Assembly: GCA_963757605.1 (NCBI GenBank)
Contig: CAVWSF010000003.1
Span: forward strand, 868,001 to 932,000
From: JAICJC01 sp963757605
GTDB taxonomy: Bacteria > Actinomycetota > Thermoleophilia > Gaiellales > JAICJC01
Direction of reading: 5' to 3'
DNA: 64,000 nucleotides
Both the position numbers and the translations under genes were made by a program. The stretch's first letter is position 1; each line of letters opens with the position of its first letter. This document shows positions 1 to 10,700 of this stretch, one piece after another. The notes below the pieces were generated by a model. That model saw nothing but the letters and a program-made list of their open reading frames with translations. It had not been told where the DNA came from and searched no databases.

Positions 1-2351
1 TTCTGGGCACGCGATCTGCTTCGCGAGAGCGAGGTGGCCCGCACGTACCTGCGCGGCCGCTTCCGGGCCGTCCTGATCGATGAGTTCCAAGACACCGACC
101 CTGTCCAAGCGGAGCTGGCGGTCCTCCTGACGAGTGACGATCCGCCCGGCGCCGATTGGCGCGCGTTGCGACCGGCGAGTGGGCGGTTGACGGTCGTCGG
201 CGATCCCAAGCAGTCGATCTACCGCTTCCGCCGGGCCGACATCACCGTCTACGACCAGGTGAAGGCGAAGGCGCTGGCTCGAGGGAGCGAGCAGATCTCG
301 ACCAACTTCCGCTCCAACCCGCGGCTGCTCGCGTGCCTGAACGCCGCCTTCGACGTGATCCTCCAGGCCGAGGCCGGCGTCCAGCCGGGGAACGTCCCGC
401 TCGACGCGCCGAGCGGCGCCGACCCGGCCCGGCGAACGCCGGTCGTAGTCGCCGAGGGCCGGTTCGACGGGAACGCGGAGGGGATGCGGGCCGAGGAGGC
501 GCGCGTCATCGCCGGCCTCCTGCACGCCGCCCGCCGCGACGGCTGGGAGATCCGCGACCGCCACGACGGGAACGCGTGGCGGACGTGCAGGTGGGGCGAC
601 ATGGCCGTCCTGATGCCGGCCCGCACCGGGATCGAGCACTACGAGCAGGCGCTGGCCGCGGCGGGGATCCCGTACCGCCACGAGGGCTCCCGCGACTTCT
701 TCCAGCGCGACGAGGTGCGCGACCTGATCTGGGTGCTCTCGGCCATCGACGACCCGACCGACCGGCTCGCGCTCGTCGGAGCGCTGCGCTCGAGCGCGTT
801 TGCGATCAGCGACGAGGAGCTCGTGATCCACGTCGCGGAGGCGGGCCCCCTCAACTACCGCTCGCCGCGGAAGGGGCCGAGCGACATCGTGAACGAGGCC
901 CTCGCGGAGCTCTACGACCTCCACAAGATGCGGCGCGGGCTGTCGCTGGCGGAGGTCGTCCGGCGCGTGGTCGAGCGCACCCGCCTGGTCGAGTTCGCGC
1001 TCACGCAGCGCGACGGCGAGCAGGGGGCCGCCAACCTGCTTGCGATCGTGGACGACGCGCGGCTCTTCGCCGCCGCGGGCGGGGGCGGCCTGCGGCCGTT
1101 CATCCGCCACCTGCGCGACTCGATGGAGCAGGAGGCGATCGAGATCGAGGCCACCGTCGCGGAGGAGACCGACGACGTGGTGCGGATCATGACCATGCAC
1201 GGCGCAAAGGGGCTCGAGTTCCCGATCGTGGCGCTCGCGAACCTGGGCGGGACGGGCGGCACGCAGCGCGCGCCGGTGCCGCGCGAGCACGAGTCGTTCC
1301 TGCACTTCCGCGTGGGCGCCGGGTCGCTCAGCCGCAGCGGTCACTTCGCGACGCCCGGCTACGACGAGGTATGGGAGGCGGAGAAGCGCTACGGAGAGGC
1401 CGAGCGGCTGCGGCTGCTCTACGTCGCGGCGACCCGAGCCCGCGAGCATCTGCTCGTGCCGTGTGTGGTCGGTCGTGCCGCCGCGAAGGGGCTCCTGGCG
1501 GCGCTGGTGAGCGCGCTTCCTGTTGACCCTGCGCTGGTGGAGGTGGTCGACGCGACCGCGGTTGCAGCGCCGGCCGTCGAGGCCGAGGAGGCCGCGCCGG
1601 TCGAGGAGCCGGCCGTCGAAGCCGCGGTCGCGGGGCGGGCTGCGTGGATCGCGGAGCGCGAAGGGTTGCGCGAGCGCGCCGGGCTCGAGCGCGAGATCGA
1701 GACCGCAACCAGTCGCGAGCGCGCAGTCGGCCCGCTCGCCGCCGAGGTGGCGACGTTCGGGGCCTCGCTCCTGGTCGCCGACGGCCCGCCGATCCCGGTC
1801 GGAGATGCGGTTCACATGGTCATGGAGCGGGTGAGCCTCCCGGACGCGGCCGATCTGGACGCGATCGCGAACGACGTCTGCCTCGAAGGCGACATCGCGG
1901 AGCACGAGGCCGACGTCGTCGCCATGTGCCGGGCATGCCTTCAGGCGGAGTCGGTGCGACGGGCGCTGGCCGGCGGGCGCTGGTGGCGCGAAGTGCCGTT
2001 CTTCGTCAGCCGCCCTCAGGGTGGGGACGCCAACCAAGGGCCGCTCGCCACGGGCCGCGTCGACCTCGTGCACGAGGACGCCGGCGAGCTCGTTGTCATC
2101 GACTACAAGACCGACAGGGACGTGACGGCGGAGAAGGCGGAGGCTCACGCACTGGAGAAGCACTCGGGGCAGGCGGAGATCTACGCGCAGGCGTTGTCGG
2201 CAGCGACGGGATGCCGGTGCGCGAGGTCGTGTTCGTCTACTGCAAGGCGGGGGTGGAGGTGCGGCTGCGGGACCTCAAGTTCGTCCGCGCACAACCGGTT
2301 GGACGGAACGGCTCCGGGCCTGCCGGGAGACCTCAGACGACACAGCGCTAA
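1..2351 (+). CDS. AddA/RecB-type UvrD-family helicase-nuclease, 5' end outside the window, one frameshift near the 3' end
   Basis: Superfamily 1 DNA helicase fused to a RecB-family nuclease, as in AddA of the double-strand-break end-processing enzyme. Seen in order: DEFQDTDPVQAE (about nt 79-114, motif II), GDPKQSIYRFRRAD (about 200-240, motif III), TNFRSN (about 300), TMHGAKGLEFPIVAL (about 1192-1236, motif V), LYVAATRARE (about 1417-1446, motif VI), and GRVDLVHED followed by VVIDYKTD (about 2056-2115), the PD-(D/E)XK nuclease core. The Walker A part lies before the window. The frame slips at about 2208-2211, where ACGGGATG would need one more G; the tail then reads GMPVREVVFVYCKAGVEVRL and stops at 2349-2351. 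A lost G in a G run could be a sequencing error. The partner AddB is not in the window. Confidence 0.85.
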
Positions 2352-2462
2352 CGCGCAACCTCTTCTAAGCGACGGACGAGCGGTGTATCGCGCAGGCGCC
2401 TGGCGCCGTCTGGATCTCGGACCAGTTGGCGCATCAAATACTCGCCCCATTCGTCTTTACCG

Positions 2463-5400
2463 GACTCAATTAACGTCACCGACGAGGAGGAATTCGCGCT
2501 CGCCGAGCGGATCACGCTGCTGCCGCTTCGGCTGCATCTGCTCGCGGGGACGACCGGCCGGCCACGCGACCTCAACTTCGTCTCGTTTACGCCGGGAACA
2601 TCGCTCGACCTCAAGTCGAGCACCGGCATGGCGCGGGAGCGTGCGCTGCTCTTCCGACTGCTCCGCGAGCTCCGGGGCGGACGGTTGCTCCGGCGTGACG
2701 GCGGCGCCTTTCACATGCTGCGGGACGACTGCGGTCCGGAAAGCTTCAAGCGATGGCTTGACGATGTCGCAACCGAGCCGCTCGACCCAGTCCTCGCCCA
2801 GGGATTCATGGACGCGGTCACGTCCTACCGGGGCGCTCCCGGCGATGACCCACTCCAGGATCGGTTTGAAGCGCTGGCACAACGGTTCCACGGAAACCGC
2901 GCGCGCCCCGATGACCGCAAGGCCCGCCGACTCCTGGTCGGGGAGCTCCGAGACATCCTCGCTCGAAGCTGCGTGGACGCGCTCGAGCCCGATCTGATCA
3001 TCCTCGACGAATTCCAGCGTTTCCGGCGCTTGCTGGACGGGACCGACCCGGCCGGCGAGCTCGCGCAGCAGCTCTTCGGGTTCCGAGACCACCGGAACGA
3101 GCCCGCACGTGTCCTCTTACTCTCGGCGACGCCCTACAAGATGTACACACTCGCGGAGGAGACGGACGAGGCTCACTACGAGGACTTTCTCGCAACGCTG
3201 GCGTTTCTGATGAACGATCGGCCCGGCGCAGTAGACGCCTTCGCTGACGAGCTCGGCGAATTTCGGGACGCCGTCCGCAACATCGCTGCGGCCGGACCTG
3301 AACCTGCTCGCCAGGCACGCGAACGGGTGGAGCAGTCGCTGCGGCAGGTCATGGTCGCGAACAGAGCGACTCGCATTGACCGAGGACCGCAGCGGGATGC
3401 TTGCCGACAGGCCATCGCCCAAGATGGCGTTGGAGCCTGACGACCTCCACTCGTACTTGGCGATCGAGCAGCTGTCGGCGCGGTTCGCCGGCGGCGACAT
3501 GCTCGAGTACTGGAAATCGGCGCCGTACCTTGCCAACTTCATGGACGGGTACAAGCTCGCCCGCGGGCTCGAGCGTGCAGAGGAGGACGGCTCGCTCGAC
3601 ATCCCTACCAAGACGACGCTCGCCTGGGAACGGGTGCGGGACTACAAGCCGATCGACCCCGGAAATCCGCGCCTGCGAAGCCTCATCGAGGAGACGGTCG
3701 AGCCCGGGATGTGGAAGCTGCTCTGGATGCCTCCATCGCTGTCCTACCACCAGCTTGGTGAACCGTTTTCGGACGTGTCCGCGGAGACGCTCACGAAGCG
3801 CCTCGTGTTCTCCGCCTGGGCTGTCGTCCCGAAGGCGATCGCTGCATTGGTGAGCTACGACGTCGAACGCCGAATGGTGCGCAGCTCATCGCGGCGTGCG
3901 AACACGACCCAGGCGCGCCAGCGCGTTCGCTCGCCACTCGCCGTCACGATCAAGGACGGCAGCCCGGCAGGGATGAGCGTGTTCGCGCTCATGTACCCGT
4001 CGCCGTCGCTCGCTCGGCTTGCCGACCCATTGGCAATCGCTCGCGAGCTGGGGACGGACAGCGCCCCCATGGGCCTCGATACCATGCTCGCCGAGGCCGA
4101 ACGCCGGGTCAGTGAGGCTCTGACGGAGGCAGTCCCTGCTCCGTTGACAGAGGGGCCGACCGACGACCGATGGTTCTGGGCAGCCCCGGTGGTGCTGGAC
4201 GGCGAAAAGGCACGAGGGTGGCTCGGTCGACGTGCAGCATCGGCGCCGTGGACCGGGGCTGAGGCCAGCTCCGACGAGAGTGGCTGGAGCACGCACGTGG
4301 CGACCGCGGCGACGCTGCTCGACCCGGATGCGTCCGTGGCCCTAGGGAGGATGCCCGATGACCTGGCGTCCGTCCTTGCCCGGTTAGCTCTCGCCGGGCC
4401 AGGCGTGACGGCACTTCGGGCTGTCACGCGCGTCGTCCACGGCGCCGAGGGGCTCGATAATGTTGCATCCCGCGACGCTGCGGCCCGGATCGCGTGGGGC
4501 CTCAGGAGCTTGTTCGGATCGCCTGACGTGGTGGCGCTCCTGCGCTCGCCGCGCCTCCTCGGCCGCCGCCCGCGTGATGGAGAATCTGTCGTCTACTGGC
4601 GGCGGGTCCTCGACTACTGCCTCCACGGCGGCCTCCAAGGCGTGCTCGACGAGTATGCTCACGTCCTGGTCGAGTGGCTCGGGCAGCTCGACCGGAATCC
4701 GGCAGTGCTGGCTCCTCGGCTGGCCGAGGCGATGCATGACGCTGTAACGCTCCGGGCGCCGACCTATGGCGTGCGGGACTACCGTCGCGAGGGTGGCCGG
4801 ACAGGTCGGAGCGGGTCGGGATGCGCGGAAGGTTCGCGCTCCGTTACGGCGACGAGCACACCGAGGACGGCCGCGAGACACGCTCCCGGCTGGTCTGGCA
4901 AGCGTTCAACTCGCCCTTTTGGCCGTTCGTGCTCGCGACGACGTCAGTCGGCCAGGAAGGGCTCGACTTCCATCTCTACAGCCACGCCGTGGTCCACTGG
5001 AACCTTCCTGCAAACCCGGTAGATCTCGAGCAACGTGAGGGACGGGTTCACCGCTTCAAGGGACATGCGGTGAGGAAGAACCTGGCGAAGGCATATCGAG
5101 CCTCTGCGCTTCAGGACAGCGGCCCCGATCCATGGGAGGCACTCTTTAGGGCGGGGGAAGAGGGTCGGCCGAAGGAGGCGAACGACCTCGTCCCCGGCTG
5201 GGTGTTCGCACCAGAGGGTGGCGCCCGGATCGAGCGCTACGTCCCGTCGCTGCCGCTATCGCGCGAGCGAGTACGGCTGAGCCAGCTCCGCCGAAGCGTG
5301 GCCGCCTACCGACTCGCTTTCGGGCAGCCGCGGCAAGACGACCTGCTCGAGTACTTGGAGCGTGAGCTCACGGAGGAGCGGTTGAGCGAAGCCGTGGAAG

Positions 5401-5552
5401 TGTGCCGGATCGACCTCACGCCACCTGCGTCGACTGAGGGTGGATGGGCCGGCAATGTGGAAACGTCGCTTGACGAGGCACCGGAAGGAGAGCCGATGGA
5501 GACCGCCGAGATCAAGACGTTCGTCGACGACGACGCTGCGTACGAGGCGTAG
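2463..5552 (+). pseudogene. SNF2-like superfamily 2 helicase, 5'-truncated and twice frameshifted
   Basis: Remnant of a large DEAD/DEAH-type helicase of the kind found in defence islands. The readable protein starts near 2463 (NVTDEEEFALAERI), about 110 bases after the upstream nuclease gene stops. Seen: SFTPGTSLDLKSSTG, motif II DEFQRF (about 3006), motif III LLLSATPYKMYT (about 3120), then the C-terminal lobe with TTSVGQEGLDFH and VHWNLPANPVDLEQREGRV (about 4940-5045; motifs V-VI). The Walker A segment expected about 200 residues before DEFQRF is missing, so the ATPase cannot be complete. Frames change at about 3355-3359 (one extra base before RTERLALTEDRSG) and at about 4785-4800 (before RSERVGMRGRFALRYGDE). 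The two small indels may be sequencing errors, but the 5' loss is not explained that way. Confidence 0.75.
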
Positions 5553-5765
5553 GTGGACACGCATGGCGGATACGTCCTGACCACGAGGCCGAAGGGCGAA
5601 TACATGCTGCACCTCTCGGACTGCGGACACCTCGGCCGCGACGGAGATACGGCGGTGCAACTCACTGCAAAACCGAGGAGATGGGCGTCCCGGCGGCGCC
5701 CGCTGATCGAGTGGACCGTCGCGGAGACCGGCCACCAGCCAGCCTTCTGCAACTCGTGCCTCTGA
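5553..5765 (+). CDS. small His/Cys-containing hypothetical protein
   Basis: 70-residue protein starting at a GTG directly after the helicase stop codon, so it is probably translationally coupled to it. It contains HLSDCGHLGRDGD near the middle and ends in FCNSCL, giving an H-x4-C-x-H arrangement and a C-x2-C pair that could bind a metal ion. I recognise no named family. Similar short H/C proteins occur beside helicases in defence islands, so a role with the neighbouring genes is an inference from position only. Confidence 0.5.
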   Translation: MDTHGGYVLTTRPKGEYMLHLSDCGHLGRDGDTAVQLTAKPRRWASRRRPLIEWTVAETGHQPAFCNSCL

Positions 5766-5811
5766 ACGGAGCCGGATATAGGCGTCGCACGATCGCGTCC
5801 TAGCGGATCGC

Positions 5812-5817
5812 TAGAGT
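5812..5817 (+). promoter_or_regulatory. -10 box TAGAGT for a leaderless DUF488 gene
   Basis: TAGAGT is followed by seven bases and the GTG at 5825, with no Shine-Dalgarno sequence. The same layout recurs at many genes in this window and is why the GTG at 5825 is preferred to the one at 5816. Confidence 0.5.
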
Positions 5818-5824
5818 GGCACTC

Positions 5825-6381
5825 GTGGAGGGGGAGTCACAGATCCGCACCATCGGCTACGGCGCGCGCTCGATCGACGAGTTCGCTCGACGCTCACGCG
5901 GCCGACACGGATACCTCGTCGACGTCCGCTCGGCGCCCTACTCCCGATTCAAGCCGGAGTACTCCAAGGAGCCGCTCGCCGCGCGCTCGAGCGACAAGCG
6001 GATCCGCTACGTCTTCATGGGCAAGTCCCTCGGCGGGCGCCCCGGCGACCCGGCTGCTACCGCGAGGATGGGCGCGTCGACTACGAGCGCTGCCGGCTCC
6101 GTCCAGCGTTCCAGGACGGCGTCGCGTCGCTCGAGGCCGGCTGGGAGGCGGGCCACCGGATCGTCCTCATGTGCAGTGAGGGAAAGCCGACGGAGTGCCA
6201 CCGGACGAAGCTCGTCGCGGAGGAGCTCGTCCGGATCGGCGTCCCCGTCTCGCACATCGACGAGCGGGGTGTGGAGCGAAGCCACGAGGCGGTAATGGAT
6301 TCGATCACGAACGGGCAGGGCACGCTCTTCGGAGCGAGCGCCGCGGCTGCGAAGTCGCGTAAGAAGCACCGCGCCGCGTAG
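5825..6381 (+). CDS. DUF488 family protein (first of two), one frameshift
   Basis: About 185 residues when the frame is repaired. The N-terminal half reads IRTIGYGARSIDEFARR and LVDVRSAPYSRFKPEYSKEPL, the usual DUF488 opening (TIGYG, D-x-R-x-x-P-x-S). The C-terminal half has MCSEGKPTECHRTKLVAEEL, the family's C-(S/A)E-x-x-P-x-x-CHR signature. The halves are in different frames; one base is missing at about 6052-6055, and restoring it gives DPACYREDGRVDYERCRL across the break. DUF488 proteins have no agreed biochemical function and are frequent in defence islands and with nucleic-acid enzymes. The stop at 6379-6381 is 16 bases before the second DUF488 gene. Confidence 0.7.
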
Positions 6382-6397
6382 GACAGGCGCTGACGAG

Positions 6398-6875
6398 ATG
6401 CCAGATGTGCTCACCATCGGTGCGTTCGGCTGGAGCGAGGCGGGGTTCTTCGACGCCCTCGTGAAGGCGCGGGTCGGCCTCTTTTGCGACATCCGCCGGC
6501 GACGCGGAGTCCGCGGGCCGAGTACGCCTTCGTGAATAGTGCCCGCCTCCAGTCCCGGCTCGCAGAACTCGGCATCCCCTACGTCCACCGGCTCGACCTC
6601 GCCCCCAGCGAGCACGTCCGCCGCGTGCAGGCCGAGGCCGACGCGCGCGAGGGGATCGCAAGCGCTCCCGATCGCGGCTCGGCAATGCATTCGTCGCCGC
6701 CTACACCGCGGAGCACCTGGCCCGGTTCGACGCACAGGCGTTCCTCCACGAGACGGCCGCGACACCGCCGGTCTGTCTCTTTTGCGTCGAGCGCGAGCCT
6801 GCGGCCTGTCATCGCTCGCTCATCGCGGCAGAACTTACGCGTGCCGGGGCGACCGTGGAGCACCTGACTCCATGA
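6398..6875 (+). pseudogene. second DUF488-like protein, two frameshifts
   Basis: Begins MPDVLTIGAFGWSEAGFFDALVKARV (shown here as a run of family-like sequence; the key part is TIGAFGWSE) and FCDIRRRRGVRG, a divergent DUF488 start. The frame is lost at about 6520 (missing base before EYAFVNSARLQSRL) and again at about 6658-6661 (before KRSRSRLGNAFVAAYTAEHL). The last segment ends with VCLFCVEREPAACHRSLIAAEL, keeping the C-x-E-x-x-P-x-x-CHR signature. The repaired length is about 158 residues. Its TGA overlaps the ATG of the next gene (ATGA), so the pair looks like one operon. Whether it is dead or mis-assembled cannot be told from one sequence. Confidence 0.65.
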
Positions 6876-7486
6876 ACGTGCTGGTCGTCGCACGTACCCG
6901 GTACGGCGCCGAGCGGGTCTGCGTCGGCGGCATCGACGTCGACACCGGCGCTGGCGTGCGTCTCCTGGGCCACGACGGTCAATACCTGCTCGCCACCCAC
7001 CAGATCAGGCCCCGCGAAGTCTGGAGCCTCACCTGTTCGCCCAACGAGAACATCGAGCCGCCGCATGTCGAAGACCTGATCGTGACACGTGGCAGCCGCA
7101 TGGACGTGGTCGCGGACATGCGGGCCGCGATCATGAAGCTCATCGCGCCGTGGACAGGAGATCTCGACCGGATCTTCGATGGGACACTCGAAACGACCTC
7201 CAGCGGACGCGCCTTTGTGCGCGAAGGAGCGCGGTTGCCGCAGCAGAGCACGGGATTCTGGGTCGTGTCGCAGCCAGTTCGAAAGTCCAAGTTCGAGGAG
7301 CGCGGCACAAGCTATTGGTTCCCCGAGGGGCGCCATATCCGGGCCGTCAAGTACGTGGGGATGGAGGACCCGGCCGAGGAAATCCCCGACGGCGCGCTCG
7401 TACGCTTCTCGCTCGCCAAGTGGAAGGCCTTCCCGCAGGACGCGGAGAGGCGGTGCTACCTACAAGTCTCCGGATGGTTCCTGTGA
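6872..7486 (+). CDS. probable dual-OB-fold protein of the DUF488/helicase cluster
   Basis: 204 residues, intact, starting at an ATG that overlaps the preceding stop. It opens MNVLVVARTRYGAERVCVGG followed by VDTGAGVRLLGHDG, and has REVWSLTC, FWVVSQPVRKSKFEE and a C-terminal LQVSGWFL. The alternating hydrophobic beta pattern and the opening resemble the family named dual OB domain-containing protein, which I recall near DUF488 genes; that assignment is from memory of the pattern, not a search. OB folds bind nucleic acids or nucleotides, so it could be the substrate-binding part of the cluster. No catalytic motif is visible. Confidence 0.5.
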   Translation: MNVLVVARTRYGAERVCVGGIDVDTGAGVRLLGHDGQYLLATHQIRPREVWSLTCSPNENIEPPHVEDLIVTRGSRMDVVADMRAAIMKLIAPWTGDLDRIFDGTLETTSSGRAFVREGARLPQQSTGFWVVSQPVRKSKFEERGTSYWFPEGRHIRAVKYVGMEDPAEEIPDGALVRFSLAKWKAFPQDAERRCYLQVSGWFL

Positions 7487-7739
7487 CGCTCGCCGGACGC
7501 TTCGCCGCGGGGATGGTCGCCCACTCACGGGAGGCTGTCAGGCCAGTTCACTTGCGCCACGCGTGCGAAGCGCCTCCTCAACGTTCACACCGGCTCCGCG
7601 ATCCAATGCGTCAAGATCCGCACGGAGCAACGAAGCACGTCCGTTCGCATGAAGCCGTGGGGAGTCTCTCTCGAGTTGGTGGAGGCGGTGTACCCACGAT
7701 AGGGTTGACTTGGGTGAGCGGATCCACAGGTGACATCGA
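7487..7739 (+). other. gap before the DUF4011 gene, with a possible relic reading frame
   Basis: 253 bases without a convincing gene. The frame of the preceding gene stays open after its stop up to a TAG at 7700-7702 and encodes NVHTGSAIQCVKIRTEQRS and KPWGVSLELVEAVYPR, which looks like the tail of a lost protein but has no start codon. A TAGGGT at about 7699-7704 and TTGACT just after could be promoter parts for the next gene; I cannot place a convincing -35/-10 pair. Confidence 0.3.
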
Positions 7740-10700
7740 GTGACGCCAGAGCCGACGAGCGATCCGCGGTTAGTTGCCTGCAAGGTGCGGGTCGATGAGT
7801 GGCTGCGGCGGTTGGTCGACCTGAGCCGGCGGAATCGATTGCTTTATCACAAAGCAACCAAGCGGCAATCTCTCGATCTGCTGGATCCAGGTGCCCAAGA
7901 GATCGTGAACCAGCTGCTCGCCGGTCGCGAGTGGCGGTTCTGGCTACCACCCGAGCCCCGCGACGTCGATGAGACGGCTGAAGCTGAGGAGCTACTGCTT
8001 GACGCATCCGAGGTGGTCGAGCATCCGCGGCGTGCCAACGAGATCCGGACGAGCGCGCCGACGCCGAACGACCTCCAACGCACGCTCGAAACGCTGCAGC
8101 GCCGAGCCGCCGCCGACTTCGAGGAGCGCGGCGTGCAGATTCTTCATCTCGCGCTCGGACTCCTGAGGTGGCATGACCCGGAGCACGACGAGGATGTCCG
8201 CTCGCCGCTAATCCTGATCCCCGTGCGACTCGAGCGTGACCGTATCGGCCAGCCCTACACCCTGCGTCGATCTGAGGAAGAGGCGATCATCAACCCTACT
8301 CTGAGTGTGAAACTGGAGCGAACCTTCGGGATCGAGCTTCCCGAGATCGGTGGATCGCTCGAGGATGACGATGACGACGACTACGAGCTAACCGACTACT
8401 TCCAAGCGGTGTCGCGCCTTAATACCGCCTGGGCGGTGGAGCCGGCTGCGGTGCTTGGTCTCTACACATTCTTTAAGGAGGTCATCTACCGTGACCTGAA
8501 GGATCATTGGGAGATCGCGATCGAAAACGGCCTGGTTGGCGCGCTGGCGTCAGGGGAGCCGATCGTCGGCGATTCCGATCCGCTCGCGGAGAATGAAGAT
8601 CTCGACGCGATCCGCCCTCCAAAGGATTCTCTGTCAGTGTTAGACGCAGACTCAAGCCAGCTTCTGTGTCTGGAGGCGTCTCGCCGCGGAGAGAGCCTCG
8701 TCATCCAGGGGCCGCCCGGCACCGGGAAGAGTCAGACCATCACAAATCTGATCGGCGAAGCGATCGGCCGTGGACAGTCAGTGCTATTCGTAAGCGAGAA
8801 GATGGCCGCTCTTGAGGTCGTCTACAAACGACTTACCGAGGCAGGACTAGCGGACTTTTGCTTGGAGTTGCACAGCCACAAGGTGAAGAAGAGCGAGGTA
8901 GCGCGGAACCTGGGTGCGGCCCTAGCCAATCGCGTCCGCGCCAGGCGTGGGCTAGCTCGGGATCAGCTCGAGCAGCTTCGACAGGCGAGAGACAGTCTCA
9001 ACGAGTACGTCCGAGCGTTGCACGAGCGGCGAGAACCGCTTGCGATGACGGCCTTCGAGGCCGAGGGCTTGGTCGCCAATCTCAGTGGGGCACCGCGCTT
9101 GGCCGGACCTCGGCTTGACAGCTTGGTCGAAGACGGCGCGACCTACGTCAACGGTCTGTCCAGTTTCGAACGGTTGGAGAGATACCTGACGGCCACCGCT
9201 TCGACCGGAGGTTCGCCTTGGTCTGGCTTCAACCGCCGCGAGTTCGACCAGACCATCAGGCAGACGCTGCTTGACGTTGTGAGGGCGGCCAGTGGAGCAT
9301 TCGAGGCGCTGCAAGCCGCCTCCGCCCAGTACGCTGGTGCGCTCGGCGAGCCGAATCCGCCGACCGTCGACGCCGCGAACCGCTTGGCCAACGTGGCGTG
9401 CATCGTCTCGGAGAGCCGACCCTGCCCAGCGACCTGGCTATTCGAGGACGATCTCGCCGAGCTTGGCAAGGCGGCGGACATGTGGACGCGCCAATCGGCG
9501 GCCATCCGTACGCAGCGCGAGGGGCTGTCGGCAACATTCCAGCAGGTGCCCGATCGATCGCTGGCGACCGAACTCATCGCAGCGCTGGACGCCAGCCGGG
9601 AGCTCATGCTCGACCCCGACGAGGCGCTGTTCGAGGCCTCGAACGACGCGGTTTCTCATCTCAAAGCCGCGCGCGATGCCAGCGCTGCAGCGCACGCGGC
9701 GGTTCAGACGATCGGCGATGAGCTGGGATTCGCACCCGAGCAAGTCGAATCCACCCAGGTCCCCGGGCTCGTTGCCGCAGGGAAGGCACTCGCCAGTGCG
9801 AACCGGCCTCCTTCCGAATGGTTGGCGCCGGCGCGATTCCAGGAAGCCGAGAGGTTCGTCGACGAACGCCGTACGAACTACACGGCCGAACGCGAGCTGA
9901 CCGTGGCGCTCTCCCGGCATTACACCGATGCATTCGTTGAGCTGGGGCCGATCGCGGACCGGTACGCAATTGCGAGTGGCAAGCTGTTGGGTCGGTTCGG
10001 TGGCGCTCACAGAGCCGACCGGGCAGCGGTGCGATCCGCATCGCGCGACGGCAGGATCCCGGACACGATTGTGGACGATCTTGCGGCCGCGCGACAGCTT
10101 TTGGACTACCGGCAGGCCATCGCACGCGACGAGCCGGCCGCCCGTGTGGCGCTTGGCCATCTCGCCCAAGGTACCTCCACGGACCTCCCATTGGTCGAGG
10201 AGATGCTTCGTGCCAGAACTGCAATCACCGACGCACTCCTGGAAAGAGCCGACATCGGAAAGCTGGAGCGGGTACTCCGGGACGGCGCGGGTCTCCAGTT
10301 TCAGCTCGCCACCGACCAGCTGGCTCAAGCACATCACCACCTTGCATCGGAAAGCGCCGGCCTCGATGGCGCAGCACCCCGCGTGCAGCCGGATCGCCTC
10401 GGTCGTCTGCGCGATACATTCGATCGCTGCATTGGGGCGCTGGGACGACTGGCGGCGGCGCGAGCACTGATCGAATCCGGGCGCCTGTCTACGGCGTCGG
10501 ACCTGGCCACACTGCGACACGACTGTGTGGAGATTGTTGCTCTGACCGAGTCAATCGACGGGTTCGCCCGTGCCCGCTCGGAATTATCGACGCGCTTCCC
10601 GGGGCTTGATGTCTCAGCTGAGGCTGACTGGAGCGCAACGGCCGAATCGGTCCACTGGGCGAAGCGGATGCGAGACGGGTGGCCGGGCCCCATCACGCCG

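Noticed and set aside
34..2997. A single 987-codon frame covering the AddA-like gene and running into the helicase region
   Set aside because: Past about 2211 the frame gives low-complexity Ser/Arg-rich sequence, while another frame gives the conserved nuclease C-terminus. The extension is a frameshift artefact.
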